Of a DNA stretch of 6,383 nt, positions 5,770 through 6,383 are shown piece after piece. A program made the translations under genes and the position numbers. The stretch spans positions 1-6,383 of the forward strand of contig JAAZCS010000228.1 in assembly GCA_012513125.1 (NCBI GenBank), given 5' to 3'. The DNA comes from Treponema sp. GTDB lineage: Bacteria > Spirochaetota > Spirochaetia > Treponematales > Treponemataceae. A model generated the notes under the pieces. The model was given only the letters and a program-made list of their open reading frames with translations, ran no database searches and was not told the DNA's origin. Every line of letters begins with the position of its first letter. Within the stretch, counting starts at the first letter, position 1.

Positions 5770-6383
5770 ATGAAGAAATTATTTTTAGTTCTTACTTCCT
5801 TTTTTCTTTTATTTTCTGTTTCATGCAAAAATGAAAAAAATTCAAACGTAAATATTGCAGTTTTTATCCCAGGCATTATGGCCGACAGTCCAACTTACGA
5901 CAACCTTGCAAAAGGTGTGAGTGCTGCTGTAGAATCATTTAACGCAAATAACGAAAACAATAAAGCAGAATTACGCATTCTTGAAGCTGGAACAAATCAA
6001 TCAGAATGGAGTGACAAAATTATATCTTTGGCTGCAACACAAAAATATGATGTAATTATTTCGTCAAATCCTTCACTTCCAGATTTAGTTGAACCAATAT
6101 TAGAACAATTTCCAAAACAAAAATTCATTCTTCTTGATGCAACAAAAGAGAACAATCCAAACATTATGACAATTTGCTATAATCAATATGAACAGTCTTT
6201 CTTAACAGGTTACATTGCTGGTTTAATGTCAAAATCTCACAAAATTGCATTAGTTGCTGCTCAAGAATATCCTGTAATGAACAACATAATTTTGCCATAT
6301 TACCAAAAAGGTGCCGCTTCTGCAGTAAAAGGAACTTCTGTTGATTTTAGAATAGTTGGAAATTGGTATGATGCAGCTAAAGG
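5770..6383 (+). CDS. BMP/TmpC-like substrate-binding lipoprotein of an ABC importer (3' end outside window)
   Basis: There are 204 complete codons in the window, still open at the right edge. MKKLFLVLTSFFLLFSVSC is a lipoprotein signal peptide; Cys19 would be lipidated and anchor the protein at the membrane. The fold resembles the BMP family (Bmp, TmpC/PnrA), periplasmic-binding-protein-like receptors of ABC importers, several of which bind purine nucleosides. Supporting stretches are VNIAVFIPGIMADSPTYDNL with AKGVSAA (27-53), a second strand YDVIISSNPSLPDLVEPILE, then FPKQKFILLDA, FLTGYIAGLMSKSHKIALVAA, and WYDAAKG at the edge. These follow the family order. The substrate cannot be read from this fragment, and the usual BMP nucleoside-contact motif near the N-terminus is not clearly conserved. 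GGAG (5760-5763), 6 bases before the ATG, sets the start. The upstream MarR gene and operator array probably control it; permease and ATPase genes may follow outside the window. Confidence 0.88.
   Translation, partial: MKKLFLVLTSFFLLFSVSCKNEKNSNVNIAVFIPGIMADSPTYDNLAKGVSAAVESFNANNENNKAELRILEAGTNQSEWSDKIISLAATQKYDVIISSNPSLPDLVEPILEQFPKQKFILLDATKENNPNIMTICYNQYEQSFLTGYIAGLMSKSHKIALVAAQEYPVMNNIILPYYQKGAASAVKGTSVDFRIVGNWYDAAK

Overview
The window is strongly AT-rich bacterial DNA. It most likely comes from a spirochaete of the Treponema type. Three things point there: an elongation factor G of the spirochaete/planctomycete/mitochondrial type (spdEFG1), a BMP/TmpC-like substrate-binding lipoprotein, and a long secreted protein with a strand-rich, barrel-like composition. 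This assignment is inference from protein character; no rRNA or other marker is present.

Layout. (1) Positions 1-1386, plus strand: the 3' part of a gene for an exported, probably outer-membrane beta-barrel protein of unknown function. Its start codon lies just left of the window, and the first in-window codons already encode a signal peptide. (2) Positions 1387-1491: a short intergenic stretch with a plausible sigma-70-type promoter and an imperfect palindrome followed by a T-run in the leader of the next gene. (3) Positions 1492-4266, plus strand: a two-gene operon of the EF-G gene and, 15 bases later, a small RecA/DnaB-fold P-loop protein of unknown function whose catalytic motifs look partly eroded. 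(4) A strong hairpin flanked by A and T runs (4282-4320) serves as a bidirectional terminator between this operon and a convergent gene. (5) Positions 4338-5129, minus strand: a multi-pass membrane protein resembling the DUF624/YesL family. (6) Positions 5130-5227: a divergent promoter region. (7) Positions 5228-5662, plus strand: a MarR-family repressor whose perfect extended -10 element places the transcript start at or next to the ATG, so its mRNA is probably leaderless. (8) Positions 5666-5741: three copies of a perfect AT-rich palindrome at an exact 27-bp period, each filling the 17-bp spacer of a candidate promoter. (9) Position 5770 to the window end: the start of a BMP-family substrate-binding lipoprotein, cut off by the right edge.

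The most interesting element is the marR-operator array-lipoprotein unit. The geometry suggests that the MarR protein binds the repeated palindrome and blocks nested promoters for the downstream importer, a compact circuit for substrate-controlled uptake. The second point of interest is the P-loop protein co-transcribed with the specialised EF-G. I see no mobile element, CRISPR array, tRNA or rRNA.
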